This document shows positions 7,275-17,007 of a stretch of DNA of 34,577 nt, piece by piece; positions within the stretch are counted from its first letter, which is position 1; each line of letters opens with the position of its first letter. Under the pieces are notes generated by a model that did no database searches, was not told where the DNA came from, and saw only the letters and a program-made list of their open reading frames with translations. Origin of the DNA: an uncultured Schlesneria sp. (GTDB taxonomy: Bacteria; Planctomycetota; Planctomycetia; Planctomycetales; Planctomycetaceae). The position numbers and the translations under genes are program-made. The DNA is taken from NCBI GenBank assembly GCA_903904835.1, contig CAIVEI010000083.1, positions 1 through 34,577 on the forward strand, written 5' to 3'.

Positions 7275-8660
7275 TTACTTCTGCTTCCGCTTAACGTACA
7301 TGTCACGGAAGCTTTGTTTTGGCATCGGAGGAAGCTCACGTTGTTTGCCCCACGCGTTCAGCCGGTTGTAGACCATGAACCGAGGGAGTTTTGGCATGAC
7401 CCAGCGACCGATTTTTCCTGAAGTCGTGAAGAGCCAGGTGTTTCCGAGAACAAGACGGGCAAACTTCATCGACAACCGCTTGGTCCAAGGGAGGTGACCC
7501 TTCACTGCGATCTCACGCCGCCAGGTGAGCAACTGCGTATGCAGGTCGATCTTCACGGGGCAGACGTCGCTGCACGATCCGCAGAGGCTGCACGCAAATG
7601 GCAGACTATGGTGTGTGGCAGGGTCTCGCGATGGGGCGAGGATCGAACCAATCGGGCCGGGAATCGTGGTTTCGTAGCTGTGGCCGCCACTGCGCCGATA
7701 GACAGGGCAGGTATTCATGCATGCCCCGCAGCGAATACAGTTTAATGAGCGGCGGAAATCGGGCGAACCCAGAATGTCACTACGCCCGTTATCCACCAGG
7801 ATGATATGCATCTCACCCCCGCGCATCGGGCCGTGAAAGTGCGACGAATACGTTGTGATGGGTTGCCCAGTCGCGGATCGAGCTAAAAGTCGTAAAAAGA
7901 TCCCTAAATCTTTCGCCCTTGGAATCAGTTTTTCGATTCCCATACAGGCAATATGAACATTGGGAAGCGAGACACCTAAATCCGCATTTCCTTCGTTCGT
8001 GCAGACGACAAAACCGCCGGTTTCGGCGATGGCGAAATTGACTCCGGTAATTCCAACTTCGGCATTCAGAAATTTGCGCCGCAGTTCATCTCGTGCTGCG
8101 TTAACGAGATACGGCGGATCGGTTGCCCCCGCATCGGTTCCCAGATGCTTATGGAATAAATCGCCAATTTCTTCTCGCTTAATATGGATCGCTGGCATCA
8201 CGATGTGAGATGGGGGTTCGTTGCGAAGCTGAACGATCCATTCGCCAAGGTCGGTATCTACCACTTCGATTTCGTTTCGTTCGAGAAACGGGTTGAGATG
8301 GCATTCTTCGGTGAGCATTGATTTGCTCTTGACGACCTTTTTAGCTCCGTGTTTTTTGATGATATCGAGCACGATTTGATTATGCTCGGCAGGTGTTCTC
8401 GCCCAATGGACAATTGCACCCATCTTGGTCGCGTTCCGTTCGAACTCCTCCAGGTAATCACCCAACCGCGACATCGTATGCAGTTTGATCCCTGAGGCAC
8501 GCTCGCGAAGTTCTTCCCATTCGGGAAGCGTCGCAGCGGCTTTATCTCGCTTGGAGCGAACAAACCACAGCGATTGATCATGCCAATGTGCGCGGGCATC
8601 ATCAGACACGAAAGTTGTGGCATTGTCGGAGTGTTCGTGATGGACTGCGGTTTGAGTCAT
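7275..8660 (-). CDS. LutB-like iron-sulfur protein (lactate utilisation protein B family)
   Basis: 461 residues from the ATG at 8660 (a TTG two codons upstream is possible). Residues ~60-295 are an LUD domain with GITGVNFAIAETGGFVVCTN and GNADLGVSLPNVHIACMGIEK. Residues 308-367 hold two ferredoxin-like [4Fe-4S] motifs, C308-x2-C311-x2-C314-x3-C318-P and C357-x2-C360-x2-C363-x3-C367-P, all cysteines intact. The ~90-residue tail is basic. LutB is one of three cytoplasmic subunits (LutA, LutB, LutC) that oxidise L-lactate to pyruvate. Neither lutA nor lutC is adjacent: upstream is a secreted DUF1080 gene and downstream 470 bp without a convincing gene. The partners may be elsewhere, or the protein may have another electron-transfer job. 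Family assignment is firm; the lactate role is inferred. Confidence 0.88.
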   Translation of the reverse strand: MTQTAVHHEHSDNATTFVSDDARAHWHDQSLWFVRSKRDKAAATLPEWEELRERASGIKLHTMSRLGDYLEEFERNATKMGAIVHWARTPAEHNQIVLDIIKKHGAKKVVKSKSMLTEECHLNPFLERNEIEVVDTDLGEWIVQLRNEPPSHIVMPAIHIKREEIGDLFHKHLGTDAGATDPPYLVNAARDELRRKFLNAEVGITGVNFAIAETGGFVVCTNEGNADLGVSLPNVHIACMGIEKLIPRAKDLGIFLRLLARSATGQPITTYSSHFHGPMRGGEMHIILVDNGRSDILGSPDFRRSLNCIRCGACMNTCPVYRRSGGHSYETTIPGPIGSILAPSRDPATHHSLPFACSLCGSCSDVCPVKIDLHTQLLTWRREIAVKGHLPWTKRLSMKFARLVLGNTWLFTTSGKIGRWVMPKLPRFMVYNRLNAWGKQRELPPMPKQSFRDMYVKRKQK

Positions 8661-8728
8661 AATCAATAACAGAAAAAGGTCGGGTTGTTATCAGCCAAAC
8701 TGCGTTTCGGAAGTTCAAGGCACGCTGA

Positions 8729-8770
8729 GGGGTGTTCATTCCCGCATTCTTGCGAAGGCGAAAACACCCC
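8729..8770. other. Stem-loop between the DUF1080 gene and lutB-like gene
   Basis: GGGGTGTT (8729-8736) pairs with AACACCCC (8763-8770), with an inner CGCA/TGCG hairpin at 8743-8754. It lies downstream of the DUF1080 stop (8818) on the minus strand. No T-run follows, so it may be a processing or attenuation structure rather than a classical terminator. Confidence 0.4.
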
Positions 8771-8817
8771 CAAGCCGCCAGATTTTATCCGGTACATCGC
8801 CTCTCTGAGTATAGGCC

Positions 8818-10161
8818 CTACTTCGGTGTTTCGACCAGTCGCAGGTTACGAAACGCCAGATCGGTCGTCGGATCGTGTCCTTGCAGGCTGAGATGTCCTG
8901 CGGCGACACGGCGGCCTTCCCGTGGGTTTTCGTTTTCAGGTCGTTCATCAGTCCAGTCGACAACTTGAGTTCCGTCGACCCAAGTCGAAAGGTGTGTTCC
9001 ATCGGCAACCAAGGTTCCCGTCAACCACGTTCGATCGTCCGATACGACGCTTCTGGCTGATACTCGTCGAAAAATCGCGCCTGTGCCATGGTCGTCCGGT
9101 TTTGTTCGGTCTCCGTTCTTAAATCCGTTATGAATCTGAAACTCATATCCATGTGAAGGGGCTTCCTCGGTCCCCTTCATCGCTCGAAAGAAGATTCCGC
9201 TATTCAGCTTGTCGCCGTTCGTGATGGCATCGAACTGAAGAACAAAATTTCCAGCCTTTGCATCTGTTTCCAAAAAGCCACGGCCGTTGGTGACGTGAAT
9301 CGTTCCCTCTTTGACGACAAACTTGCTCTTTGAACCCGGTACTTCGTGCCAACCATTCAGCGTTTTGCCATCAAACAACGGCTTTGATCCAAGCGGTTTC
9401 AGATACACATTCCGGAACTCGATCTTGCCGCCGTTCATCTGCAATCCGATATGACCCGTCGTCAGCGGATTGGATGTCGTGTCAGAGTATTCCAGAACCT
9501 GTTCTCCATCAAACTTCACAACGACCTGAGGTCCTGCGATACGGACGTGGTAAGAGTGCCATTGGCCATCGCCGAGAACCTGTTTTGTCGGATTCGCTCG
9601 CCCGACGAGACTCGCCGTGGCGTACGACGGTCTCGAGTCACACATATTCAATTCGTAGCAATCGACGGCAGGGTTGGTGGGGTTCATCGGGGTTCGAAGA
9701 AAGATGCCACTGTTTCCCCCCTTCTCGACACGGTAGTCGCATCGCAGTTCGTAATCGGCAAAACGAGTCGTGGAGACGAGCAACCCCTGATTGGCGGAAT
9801 CGCTACTGTCTGCCGTAATCACTCCATTTTTTACTGACCAACCGAGCTTGCTGTTGGACTTCCAGCCGAACAGCGTCTGACCATCGAACAGTCGAATCCA
9901 ACCCTCGGAAATCTCGTCGCGAGTCAGCCAGTTTGATCCGTCCGCCGATTTGGTCCGAAAATCCAGGTTCGGGCCACTTCGTTCGTTTGTCTTTGAGTCA
10001 TCAAGCTTCGGGGCCGATTTTTCCGTTTTCGCTTTGCTTGTGTCGGTCTTTTGTGGCTGCTTGGACTGGGATAACAGGGGAGAATTCTTTTCTTGCGAAA
10101 TACAGAATTCGCAACACAAAAGTGTCAGCACAAGCACCGACGAGACAGTCAGACGATTCAT
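8818..10161 (-). CDS. Secreted protein with two tandem DUF1080 (3-keto-disaccharide hydrolase) domains
   Basis: 447 residues from the ATG at 10161, which has GGAG eight bases upstream; an in-frame TTG at 10179 has no such site. Residues 1-22 are a signal peptide (LTVSSVLVLTLLCCEFCISQ). Residues ~23-80 are a Lys/Ser/Asp-rich linker. Domain 1 (~85-255) begins GWIRLFDGQTLFGW and contains YELRCDYRVEKGGNSGIFLR. Domain 2 (~262-445) begins KPLFDGKTLNGW and contains FDAITNGDKLNSGIFFRAMK. Both carry the FDG-x-TL-x-GW and NSGIF(L/F)R hallmarks. DUF1080 domains are concanavalin-like beta-sandwiches; members hydrolyse 3-keto-glycosides and the family is greatly expanded in planctomycetes. A role in extracellular or periplasmic glycan breakdown is likely, with no named substrate. 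Either domain could be purely carbohydrate-binding. Confidence 0.88.
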   Translation of the reverse strand: MNRLTVSSVLVLTLLCCEFCISQEKNSPLLSQSKQPQKTDTSKAKTEKSAPKLDDSKTNERSGPNLDFRTKSADGSNWLTRDEISEGWIRLFDGQTLFGWKSNSKLGWSVKNGVITADSSDSANQGLLVSTTRFADYELRCDYRVEKGGNSGIFLRTPMNPTNPAVDCYELNMCDSRPSYATASLVGRANPTKQVLGDGQWHSYHVRIAGPQVVVKFDGEQVLEYSDTTSNPLTTGHIGLQMNGGKIEFRNVYLKPLGSKPLFDGKTLNGWHEVPGSKSKFVVKEGTIHVTNGRGFLETDAKAGNFVLQFDAITNGDKLNSGIFFRAMKGTEEAPSHGYEFQIHNGFKNGDRTKPDDHGTGAIFRRVSARSVVSDDRTWLTGTLVADGTHLSTWVDGTQVVDWTDERPENENPREGRRVAAGHLSLQGHDPTTDLAFRNLRLVETPK

Positions 10162-10346
10162 GGACGGGACTCCGCGCAAATCCGTAGGGTTGTCGAAATC
10201 AATTCGGTTGTTGAAGTGACATCACGACCAGTGTGAATTGGGACACGTGAGTTTGATTGATCGCCCCGTTTGAAAAAATGGAGTTCATCAAGCCGCTTTT
10301 GCTGAGCGACAAACCGCGTAATCCACGTCCCTGCAACGGATCTGTT

Positions 10347-10817
10347 TTAGCGTTGAGTGAACTTTCCTGCCAATGCGTCGTGCTCAATTTCGAACAACTT
10401 TTTCAAGCGCCTGACGTGTCGTTCTTCGTTGGTGAAGTTCGCGTTGACAAATGCGCGGACGAGTTCTGCGGCAACTTCTTCGCCGATGATGCGTGCACCC
10501 AAGCAAAGCACGTTCATGTCATCGTGCTCGACTCCCTGGTGTGCCGAGTAGATGTCGTGACAGACACCGGCTCGTATTCCAGGGATCTTATTTGCGGCAA
10601 CACTGATTCCGACTCCGCTGCCACAGACGAGAATTCCCCGGTCGGCTTGTCGAGCGAGAATTGTTTCTCCGACTTTCCTTGCGAAGTCGGGATAGTCCAC
10701 GGAGCAAATCGAGTCGGTTCCGCAATCAACAATCTCGTGACCAGCCGCCTGCACAACGGCGACAACCCGTTGTTTAAAAGGGAAGCCGCCATGATCACAG
10801 CCGAGAGCTATTCGCAT
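10347..10817 (-). CDS. rpiB: Ribose-5-phosphate isomerase B
   Basis: 156 residues from the ATG at 10817, near the usual ~150 for RpiB; an upstream GTG (10835) would add six residues before the first strand. The RpiB/LacAB fold is shown by MRIALGCDHGGFPFK (Asp8 and His9 in the phosphate/ring-opening site), SVDYPDFA, and GILVCGSGVGISVAANK with Cys65 in the place of the catalytic cysteine, then RAGVCHDIYSAHQGVEHDDMNVLCLGAR in the second half. It interconverts ribose 5-phosphate and ribulose 5-phosphate in the non-oxidative pentose phosphate pathway in the cytoplasm. It starts 41 bp after gltD on the same strand, so it is probably transcribed with the glutamate synthase genes. The pairing may couple carbon and nitrogen metabolism or be incidental. 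Confidence 0.93.
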   Translation of the reverse strand: MRIALGCDHGGFPFKQRVVAVVQAAGHEIVDCGTDSICSVDYPDFARKVGETILARQADRGILVCGSGVGISVAANKIPGIRAGVCHDIYSAHQGVEHDDMNVLCLGARIIGEEVAAELVRAFVNANFTNEERHVRRLKKLFEIEHDALAGKFTQR

Positions 10818-10858
10818 AATGGGTTCGCCAAACACTTCTATGGATAATTGATCGAAAG

Positions 10859-12325
10859 TTACGGAAGGTCGCTTTTACCCATCAAATATTTATCGCATTC
10901 ACGAGCCGCACCGCGACCCTCATTGATGGCCCAGACGATCAGGCTTTGTCCACGTCGGCAATCGCCAGCCGCAAACACCCCTGGAACATTCGTATTGAAT
11001 AGACCGTGAGTTGCTTCGTAATTCGAGCGACCATCGAGCTTCACGCCAAGTTGCTCGGCAACTGGCGATTCGGGGCCGAGAAATCCGAGTGCGAGGAATA
11101 CGAGATCCGCTGGGATCTCTTGTTCTGTTCCTGGAATGACTTTGAATGGAGGGGCGGGTTCCGCCTTCGCAATCTTCAGTGCCCGAACCTCTCCCTTGTC
11201 ATTTCCCAGGAATTCGACGGTGGTCGTACTGAAAAGCCTTGGATCGCTGCCAAAAACGGCGGCGACTTCGGCATGACCATAGTCGACCCGGAAGATTCGC
11301 GGCCACTGTGGCCAGGGATTGTTCGCGGCTCGTGATGTCGGCGATTCCGGGACAATTTCCAGGTTGATGACCCCTTTGCAACCGTGTCGCATCGAGGTAC
11401 CGATACAGTCGTTGCCGGTGTCGCCACCGCCGATGACCACAACATGTTTGTCTTTCGCGTTGATGTAACGGGCATCAGACAATTGTGAATCAAGCAGACT
11501 CTTGGTGTTCTTGTAAAGGAACTCCATTGCCATGTGGATTCCCTTAAGTTCTCGCCCGGGAATCGGAAGGTCACGTGGCTTGGTAGCGCCCGTACAAAGC
11601 ACGATCGCGTCATACTGTTCGCGCAAATCCATCGGGCTGATATCACGCCCAATCTCGGTACCTGGTTGAAACTTGACCCCTTCGGTCGCAAGCAGGTCGA
11701 TACGCCGCTGGACAACATGTTTTTCCAGCTTCATGTTGGGGATGCCATACATCAGCAATCCACCGATGCGATCAGCCCGCTCGAAAACGGTGACTTCATG
11801 TCCGACGCTGTTTAGCTGTGCGGCGGCGGCCAAACCGGCCGGCCCGGAACCAACAATAGCAACTCGCTTACCAGTTCGCGTCTGTGGTGGATTTGGTTGC
11901 ACCCACCCCTGATCGAACCCGTGATCGATGATCGAGCATTCGATATTCTTGATTGTGACTGCTGGCTTTGTGATCCCCAGCACACACGAGCCTTCACACG
12001 GGGCCGGGCAGACACGACCAGTGAACTCGGGAAAATTGTTCGTTTTGTGCAGCCGATCAAGGGCTTCGCGCCAGTGCCCGCGATAAACAAGATCGTTCCA
12101 TTCCGGAATCAGATTGTTAACGGGGCAACCTGCCGCCATGCCGGCCATCAGTGAACCGGTATGACAGAATGGAACTCCGCAATCCATACACCGTGCGCCT
12201 TGTGTGCGCAGTTCCGATTCCGGCATATGCTCGTGGAATTCGCTCCAATTGAGAATCCGCAGTCGCGGATCTGTCTCATTGGGTGTCTGACGTTGAAACT
12301 CTTTAAAACCTGTCGGCTTGCCCAT
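10859..12325 (-). CDS. gltD: Glutamate synthase (NADPH) small subunit
   Basis: 488 residues, normal for GltD (~470-490). The N-terminal Fe-S segment (residues ~40-120) has C46, C49, C54 and C67, then C106, C110 and C114, which ligate two [4Fe-4S] clusters. Residues ~154-168 are the FAD-binding motif [16 protein letters not shown]. Residues ~292-312 carry the NADPH-binding [15 protein letters not shown]. The C-terminus has [19 protein letters not shown], the second FAD motif. The subunit takes electrons from NADPH and passes them via FAD and Fe-S clusters to the large subunit, for making glutamate from glutamine and 2-oxoglutarate. It follows gltB by 90 bp and precedes rpiB by 41 bp, in the usual gltB-gltD order. 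Confidence 0.96.
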   Translation of the reverse strand: MGKPTGFKEFQRQTPNETDPRLRILNWSEFHEHMPESELRTQGARCMDCGVPFCHTGSLMAGMAAGCPVNNLIPEWNDLVYRGHWREALDRLHKTNNFPEFTGRVCPAPCEGSCVLGITKPAVTIKNIECSIIDHGFDQGWVQPNPPQTRTGKRVAIVGSGPAGLAAAAQLNSVGHEVTVFERADRIGGLLMYGIPNMKLEKHVVQRRIDLLATEGVKFQPGTEIGRDISPMDLREQYDAIVLCTGATKPRDLPIPGRELKGIHMAMEFLYKNTKSLLDSQLSDARYINAKDKHVVVIGGGDTGNDCIGTSMRHGCKGVINLEIVPESPTSRAANNPWPQWPRIFRVDYGHAEVAAVFGSDPRLFSTTTVEFLGNDKGEVRALKIAKAEPAPPFKVIPGTEQEIPADLVFLALGFLGPESPVAEQLGVKLDGRSNYEATHGLFNTNVPGVFAAGDCRRGQSLIVWAINEGRGAARECDKYLMGKSDLP

Positions 12326-12415
12326 TTGAATACCAAAGACTTAAAAACACGGAATAAAAACCAATATCGTCAGAGCGCAATTCGCTCATGCTCAAGTTGT
12401 GGAAAGTGACAGGTT

Positions 12416-15400
12416 TTAAGCCTTCAGTTTTTCCTTTTCCTTTTGCTGTTCTGCCAAGGCTCGTTTGTAGTCGATTGGCATCACCTTCACGAAGCGAGGG
12501 AGTTCTTCGTCCCAGTCTTGAAGGATCGCTGCGGCGACGGTTGATCCTGTGTGCTTGTAGTGTTTTCCGATCAATTCTTTCAGCTCAGAAATGTCTTGAG
12601 CGTTTTCCATTTTTTCCAGTGCCACCATTTCCAGGTTGCAATTGGAAAGTAACTGGCCACCTCGGTCATAGACATACGCGATTCCGCCGGACATTCCTGC
12701 CGCAAAATTGCGACCCGTCGATCCGAGAATAACGGCACGGCCGCCGGTCATATACTCGCAACCATGGTCTCCGACCCCTTCGACAACGCAAGAGGCTCCT
12801 GAATTCCGTACGCAGAAGCGTTCCGCAGCACGTCCACGGAAGAAGGCTTCTCCTTCTGTTGCTCCATACAATGCGACGTTGCCGATAATGATGTTTTCTT
12901 CAGGCTTGAACTGAGAGGCCGCTGGTGGATAAACGATGATCCGACCGCCGCTAAGTCCCTTGCCGACGAAATCGTTCGCATCACCTTCAACTTCGATCGT
13001 GATTCCCGAAACCAGCCATCCACCCAGCGTTTGACCGGCTGAACCCTTGCAGCGGATGTGGATCGTATTGTCGGGCAATCCATGTTCGCCCCACTTCTTC
13101 GAAACTTCATGACTGAGAATCGTTCCCAGAGCGCGATCGATGTTCTGAACCTCAATATTCAGTCGCGTTGGCTTTTTATGCTGGATTGCGTCCTGAGATT
13201 CACGGATCAGTTCATTATCAATCTGCAGTTCAATGCCATGCTTCTGCTTGATCGTGCAGTAGGTCTGGACATTGGCATGCGGCTTGGTAGCAGGAGTCAG
13301 AATCTTTGTCAGATCCAGATGCTTCAGCTTCCAATGGTTGATGGAGTTGTCGTATTCCAGAACTTCGCTGTGGCCAACCATCTCGTCGATCGTGCGGAAT
13401 CCGAGAGAGGCCATGATTTCGCGTGCTTCTTCCGCCACCATGAACAGGTAATTGATAACGTGTTCTGGTTTCCCTGCGAACATCTTTCGAAGTTCAACGT
13501 CTTGCGTCGCCACTCCGACCGGGCAGGTATTCAAATGGCATTTTCGCATCATGATGCAGCCGAGTGTGATCAGCGGCGCCGTTGCGAATCCGAATTCCTC
13601 GGCTCCGAGAAGACAGGCGATGACGACGTCACGACCTGTCTTCAGTTGACCGTCTGTTTCCAGGCGAACTCGGCTTCGCAAATCGTTCAGCACAAGCGTC
13701 TGATGCGTTTCCGCGATTCCCAGTTCCCAAGGCATCCCGGCATGTTTAATACTGGTCAACGGTGACGCGCCGGTCCCGCCTGAATCACCAGAGATCAGGA
13801 TTTTGTCGGCATGTCCTTTTGCCACACCTGCCGCGACAGTCCCGACACCGACTTCCGAAACCAGCTTCACGCTAATTCGTGCCGAGGGGTTCGAATTCTT
13901 CAGGTCGAAAATCAACTGAGACAAATCTTCGATCGAGTAAATATCATGATGCGGCGGCGGACTGATCAGCCCAACGCCGGGTGTCGAATGTCGCGTCGCT
14001 GCGATGATCTTGTCGACTTTAAAACCGGGAAGTTCCCCCCCTTCACCGGGCTTGGCACCCTGTGAAACCTTGATCTGAAGCTCGTCAGCATTCGTCAGAT
14101 ACCAGCTCGTCACACCAAATCGACCTGACGCGACCTGCTTAATGGCCGATCGTTTTGAATCGCCATTCGATTCCGGCTGGAATCGTTTGTAGTCTTCACC
14201 CCCTTCACCGGTGTTGCTCTTGCCGCCAATGCGGTTCATGGCGATTGCGAGTGTTTCGTGGGCTTCTGCCGAAATCGAACCGTAGCTCATGGCTCCCGTG
14301 CAGAAGCGACGAACAATCGACGCGACCGAATCGACTTCTTCCAGAGGAACCGGCGTCAGTCCCGGCTTGAACTTGAGCATCCCGCGCAAATGGCATTCAC
14401 GAGTCGTTTGCTCGTTCACCATCTTGGAAAATTCTTTATAAGCCGCTTTATCACCTTGTCGGGCAGCCTTCTGAATATTCGCGATGTTGTGAGGATTCCA
14501 TGCATGCTTCTCGCCCGAGGATCGCCAGGCGAACAGCCCAAAGTTCGGCAGAACGGGAAGGTTGTTCTTGTCGCGCGTTGGATACCCGATTTCGTGTCGA
14601 CGGAATGCCTCTTCACCAAGGATTTCAAAGCCGACGCCACTGATGCGGCTGGCTGTCCCTCGGAAGCATTTCTTCATGACTTCTTCGCTAATACCGACTG
14701 CCTCGAAGATCTGGGCTCCCTTATAGCTGGCCAGGGTCGAAATCCCCATCTTTGCCATGACCTTGAGGATACCCTGCTTCGTAGCCTTTCGGTAAGCAGC
14801 CGTGATTTGTTCGTGCGTCCATTCACCTGCCAGTTCGCCGTCATCCTGCAACTGCCATAGGGCTTCGAACGCCATGTAGGGATTGATTGCGTCGGCACCA
14901 TATCCCGTCAGCAGGCAGAAGTGATGCACCTCACGAGCCTCGCCCGTTTCAACCACGATCCCGATTCGAGTTCGTTCTTCATTCCGAACGAGATGGTGAT
15001 GAACCGCCCCGGTTGCCAGCAGTGCGCTGACGGGTAACCGATGAGCACTGGCGAGTCGATCTGACAGAATGATCAGGCTGAATCCGTCGACGATTGCCTG
15101 ACGGGCTTCACCACAGATTCGGTCCAGAGCCCACTTCAAGCCTGCCGAGCCTTGCGACTTCGGATAAGTGATATCGATCGTCTTGGTTTTCCACTCGCGA
15201 TAGTTTAAATGCTTGATCGCGGCCAGTTCTTCGTTGGTCAAGATCGGGTGTGGAATGGCAAGGCGATGACATTGAGCTTCCGTCGTGTCGAGCAGGTTCC
15301 CTTCAGGACCGATATAACATTCCAGCGACATGATGACTTCTTCCCGCGTACTATCGATGGCGGGGTTTGTCACCTGAGCAAACAGTTGCTTGAAATAGTC

Positions 15401-16996
15401 GTAGATCAATCGCGGTTGGTCGCTCATGCAGGCCAGTGCCGAGTCATCACCCATCGACCCGATGGGGTCTTTCTTGGTGGTGATCATCGGAACAAGCATG
15501 AACTGCAATGTTTCGGTTGTATAACCGAATGACTGCATGTGCGCGAGCAACTCTTCGCCAACCATCCGGTGCGGCGGTTCGGCAGCGGGCAGCTCGCGAA
15601 GCTGCAGACGCTGACGTCGCAGCCAGTCGTTATAAGGCCGTCGGTTCGAGAAATCCTTTTTCAATTCTTCGTCGGGGATCAGCCGACCCTGCTTGAAATC
15701 GACAAGGAACATCTTGCCTGGTTGCAGGCGCCCCTTGATCTTGACGTTCGCAGGATCGATGTCGAGCACGCCGACTTCACTGGCCATGATGACGCGATCG
15801 TCATACGTGACGTAGTAGCGGCTCGGTCGCAGACCATTCCGGTCGAGAGTTGCTCCGATGACGTTTCCATCCGTAAAGGAAATAGAGGCGGGGCCATCCC
15901 ATGGTTCTTGCAGCGCCGAGTGATATTCGTAAAACGCTCGCTTGTCCTCGGGCATTGTGTCATGATTCTGCCATGCCTCGGGGACCATCATCATGACCGC
16001 TTCGGGCAAGCTGCGTCCGGCCATCACCAGAGTTTCCAGCGCATTGTCAAAATTTCCCGAGTCGGAACAATGCGGCTCGATCAGCGGGAATAACTTGCTC
16101 AGGTCATCCTTGAACAATTCGCTTTTCATCATCCCCTGCCGAGCGAACATCCAGTTGCCGTTGCCCCGAACGGTGTTGATTTCTCCGTTATGAGCAATGT
16201 ATCGCTGCGGATGTGCTCGGTCCCAGCTTGGGAATGTGTTCGTGGAAAATCGGCTGTGCACCATGGCCAGGTGCGAAACGTACTCTGGGTCTTGAAGATC
16301 GTTATAGAACGCCGAAACTTGTTCGGACGTGAGCATCCCCTTGTAGATCAAAACTTTTGACGACAACGAGCAAATATAAAACTTGAGTGCTTGAGGAAGA
16401 TTTCCTTCGCGAATCACATGGCTGGCCCGTTTGCGAATCACAAACAATTGTCGTTCAAACGCATCCTGATCCAATCCTGGTTTGGATGCGACGAACAATT
16501 GTTCAAATGCGGGCATCGCGGCACGAGCCGAAGGGCCGATGTCCGCTCCGTCCGGGTCGTGAGGAACCTCTCTCCAGCCGATCAAGGTCTGACCTTGCTC
16601 GATGATCAGTCGCTCGACCGCCTCTTTCGCTGTCTTTCGTTGTGCGGGATCTGTCGGCAGAAAGACCAGTCCTAAACCATAACTACCAGGCGCCGGCAAT
16701 GTCTTCTTCAAATCTCGCTGGACAATCTTCGCGATGAAGTCGTGGGGAATCGCCGTCAGAATCCCTGCGCCGTCACCAGTGTTCACCTCACATCCACAGG
16801 CGCCGCGATGCGCCATGTGTTTGAGCATTCGTAACGCGTCAACAACAATCTGGCGAGACTTTTCGCCTTTGATATGCGCGACGAATCCGACTCCGCACGA
16901 ATCGTGCTCATTCTCAGGGTCGTAAAGACCTTGTGGTTTTGGCGTGCCGTCGGAAAAAAACAGTTCCGGCTGACGAGTAAAAAGTGGATCGGTCAT
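12416..16996 (-). CDS. gltB: Glutamate synthase large subunit
   Basis: 1526 residues, the usual size for GltB. The first 33 residues are a propeptide; Cys34 in HDSCGVGFVA becomes the N-terminal nucleophile of the class II glutaminase domain (~34-430), which releases ammonia. A central linker domain follows (~480-790). The FMN-binding synthase domain (~830-1230) has SVKLVSEVGVGTVAAGVAK, then SGDSGGTGASPLTSIKHAG. The [3Fe-4S] cysteines C1147-x5-C1153-x4-C1158 precede PVGVATQ. Residues ~1270-1500 are the GXGXG beta-helix (GWLVSGITIEVEGDANDFVGK, GGIAYVYDRGG). With GltD it forms glutamate from glutamine and 2-oxoglutarate in the cytoplasm. All catalytic landmarks are intact. The start lies 11 bp after a LysR gene on the same strand. 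Confidence 0.97.
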   Translation of the reverse strand: MTDPLFTRQPELFFSDGTPKPQGLYDPENEHDSCGVGFVAHIKGEKSRQIVVDALRMLKHMAHRGACGCEVNTGDGAGILTAIPHDFIAKIVQRDLKKTLPAPGSYGLGLVFLPTDPAQRKTAKEAVERLIIEQGQTLIGWREVPHDPDGADIGPSARAAMPAFEQLFVASKPGLDQDAFERQLFVIRKRASHVIREGNLPQALKFYICSLSSKVLIYKGMLTSEQVSAFYNDLQDPEYVSHLAMVHSRFSTNTFPSWDRAHPQRYIAHNGEINTVRGNGNWMFARQGMMKSELFKDDLSKLFPLIEPHCSDSGNFDNALETLVMAGRSLPEAVMMMVPEAWQNHDTMPEDKRAFYEYHSALQEPWDGPASISFTDGNVIGATLDRNGLRPSRYYVTYDDRVIMASEVGVLDIDPANVKIKGRLQPGKMFLVDFKQGRLIPDEELKKDFSNRRPYNDWLRRQRLQLRELPAAEPPHRMVGEELLAHMQSFGYTTETLQFMLVPMITTKKDPIGSMGDDSALACMSDQPRLIYDYFKQLFAQVTNPAIDSTREEVIMSLECYIGPEGNLLDTTEAQCHRLAIPHPILTNEELAAIKHLNYREWKTKTIDITYPKSQGSAGLKWALDRICGEARQAIVDGFSLIILSDRLASAHRLPVSALLATGAVHHHLVRNEERTRIGIVVETGEAREVHHFCLLTGYGADAINPYMAFEALWQLQDDGELAGEWTHEQITAAYRKATKQGILKVMAKMGISTLASYKGAQIFEAVGISEEVMKKCFRGTASRISGVGFEILGEEAFRRHEIGYPTRDKNNLPVLPNFGLFAWRSSGEKHAWNPHNIANIQKAARQGDKAAYKEFSKMVNEQTTRECHLRGMLKFKPGLTPVPLEEVDSVASIVRRFCTGAMSYGSISAEAHETLAIAMNRIGGKSNTGEGGEDYKRFQPESNGDSKRSAIKQVASGRFGVTSWYLTNADELQIKVSQGAKPGEGGELPGFKVDKIIAATRHSTPGVGLISPPPHHDIYSIEDLSQLIFDLKNSNPSARISVKLVSEVGVGTVAAGVAKGHADKILISGDSGGTGASPLTSIKHAGMPWELGIAETHQTLVLNDLRSRVRLETDGQLKTGRDVVIACLLGAEEFGFATAPLITLGCIMMRKCHLNTCPVGVATQDVELRKMFAGKPEHVINYLFMVAEEAREIMASLGFRTIDEMVGHSEVLEYDNSINHWKLKHLDLTKILTPATKPHANVQTYCTIKQKHGIELQIDNELIRESQDAIQHKKPTRLNIEVQNIDRALGTILSHEVSKKWGEHGLPDNTIHIRCKGSAGQTLGGWLVSGITIEVEGDANDFVGKGLSGGRIIVYPPAASQFKPEENIIIGNVALYGATEGEAFFRGRAAERFCVRNSGASCVVEGVGDHGCEYMTGGRAVILGSTGRNFAAGMSGGIAYVYDRGGQLLSNCNLEMVALEKMENAQDISELKELIGKHYKHTGSTVAAAILQDWDEELPRFVKVMPIDYKRALAEQQKEKEKLKA

Positions 16997-17007
16997 GTCG
17001 AATTTTT

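Noticed and set aside
13058-13765. Plus-strand open frame (235 codons) opposite gltB
   Set aside because: It lies wholly antisense to the conserved FMN and Fe-S domain of gltB and has no recognisable domain.
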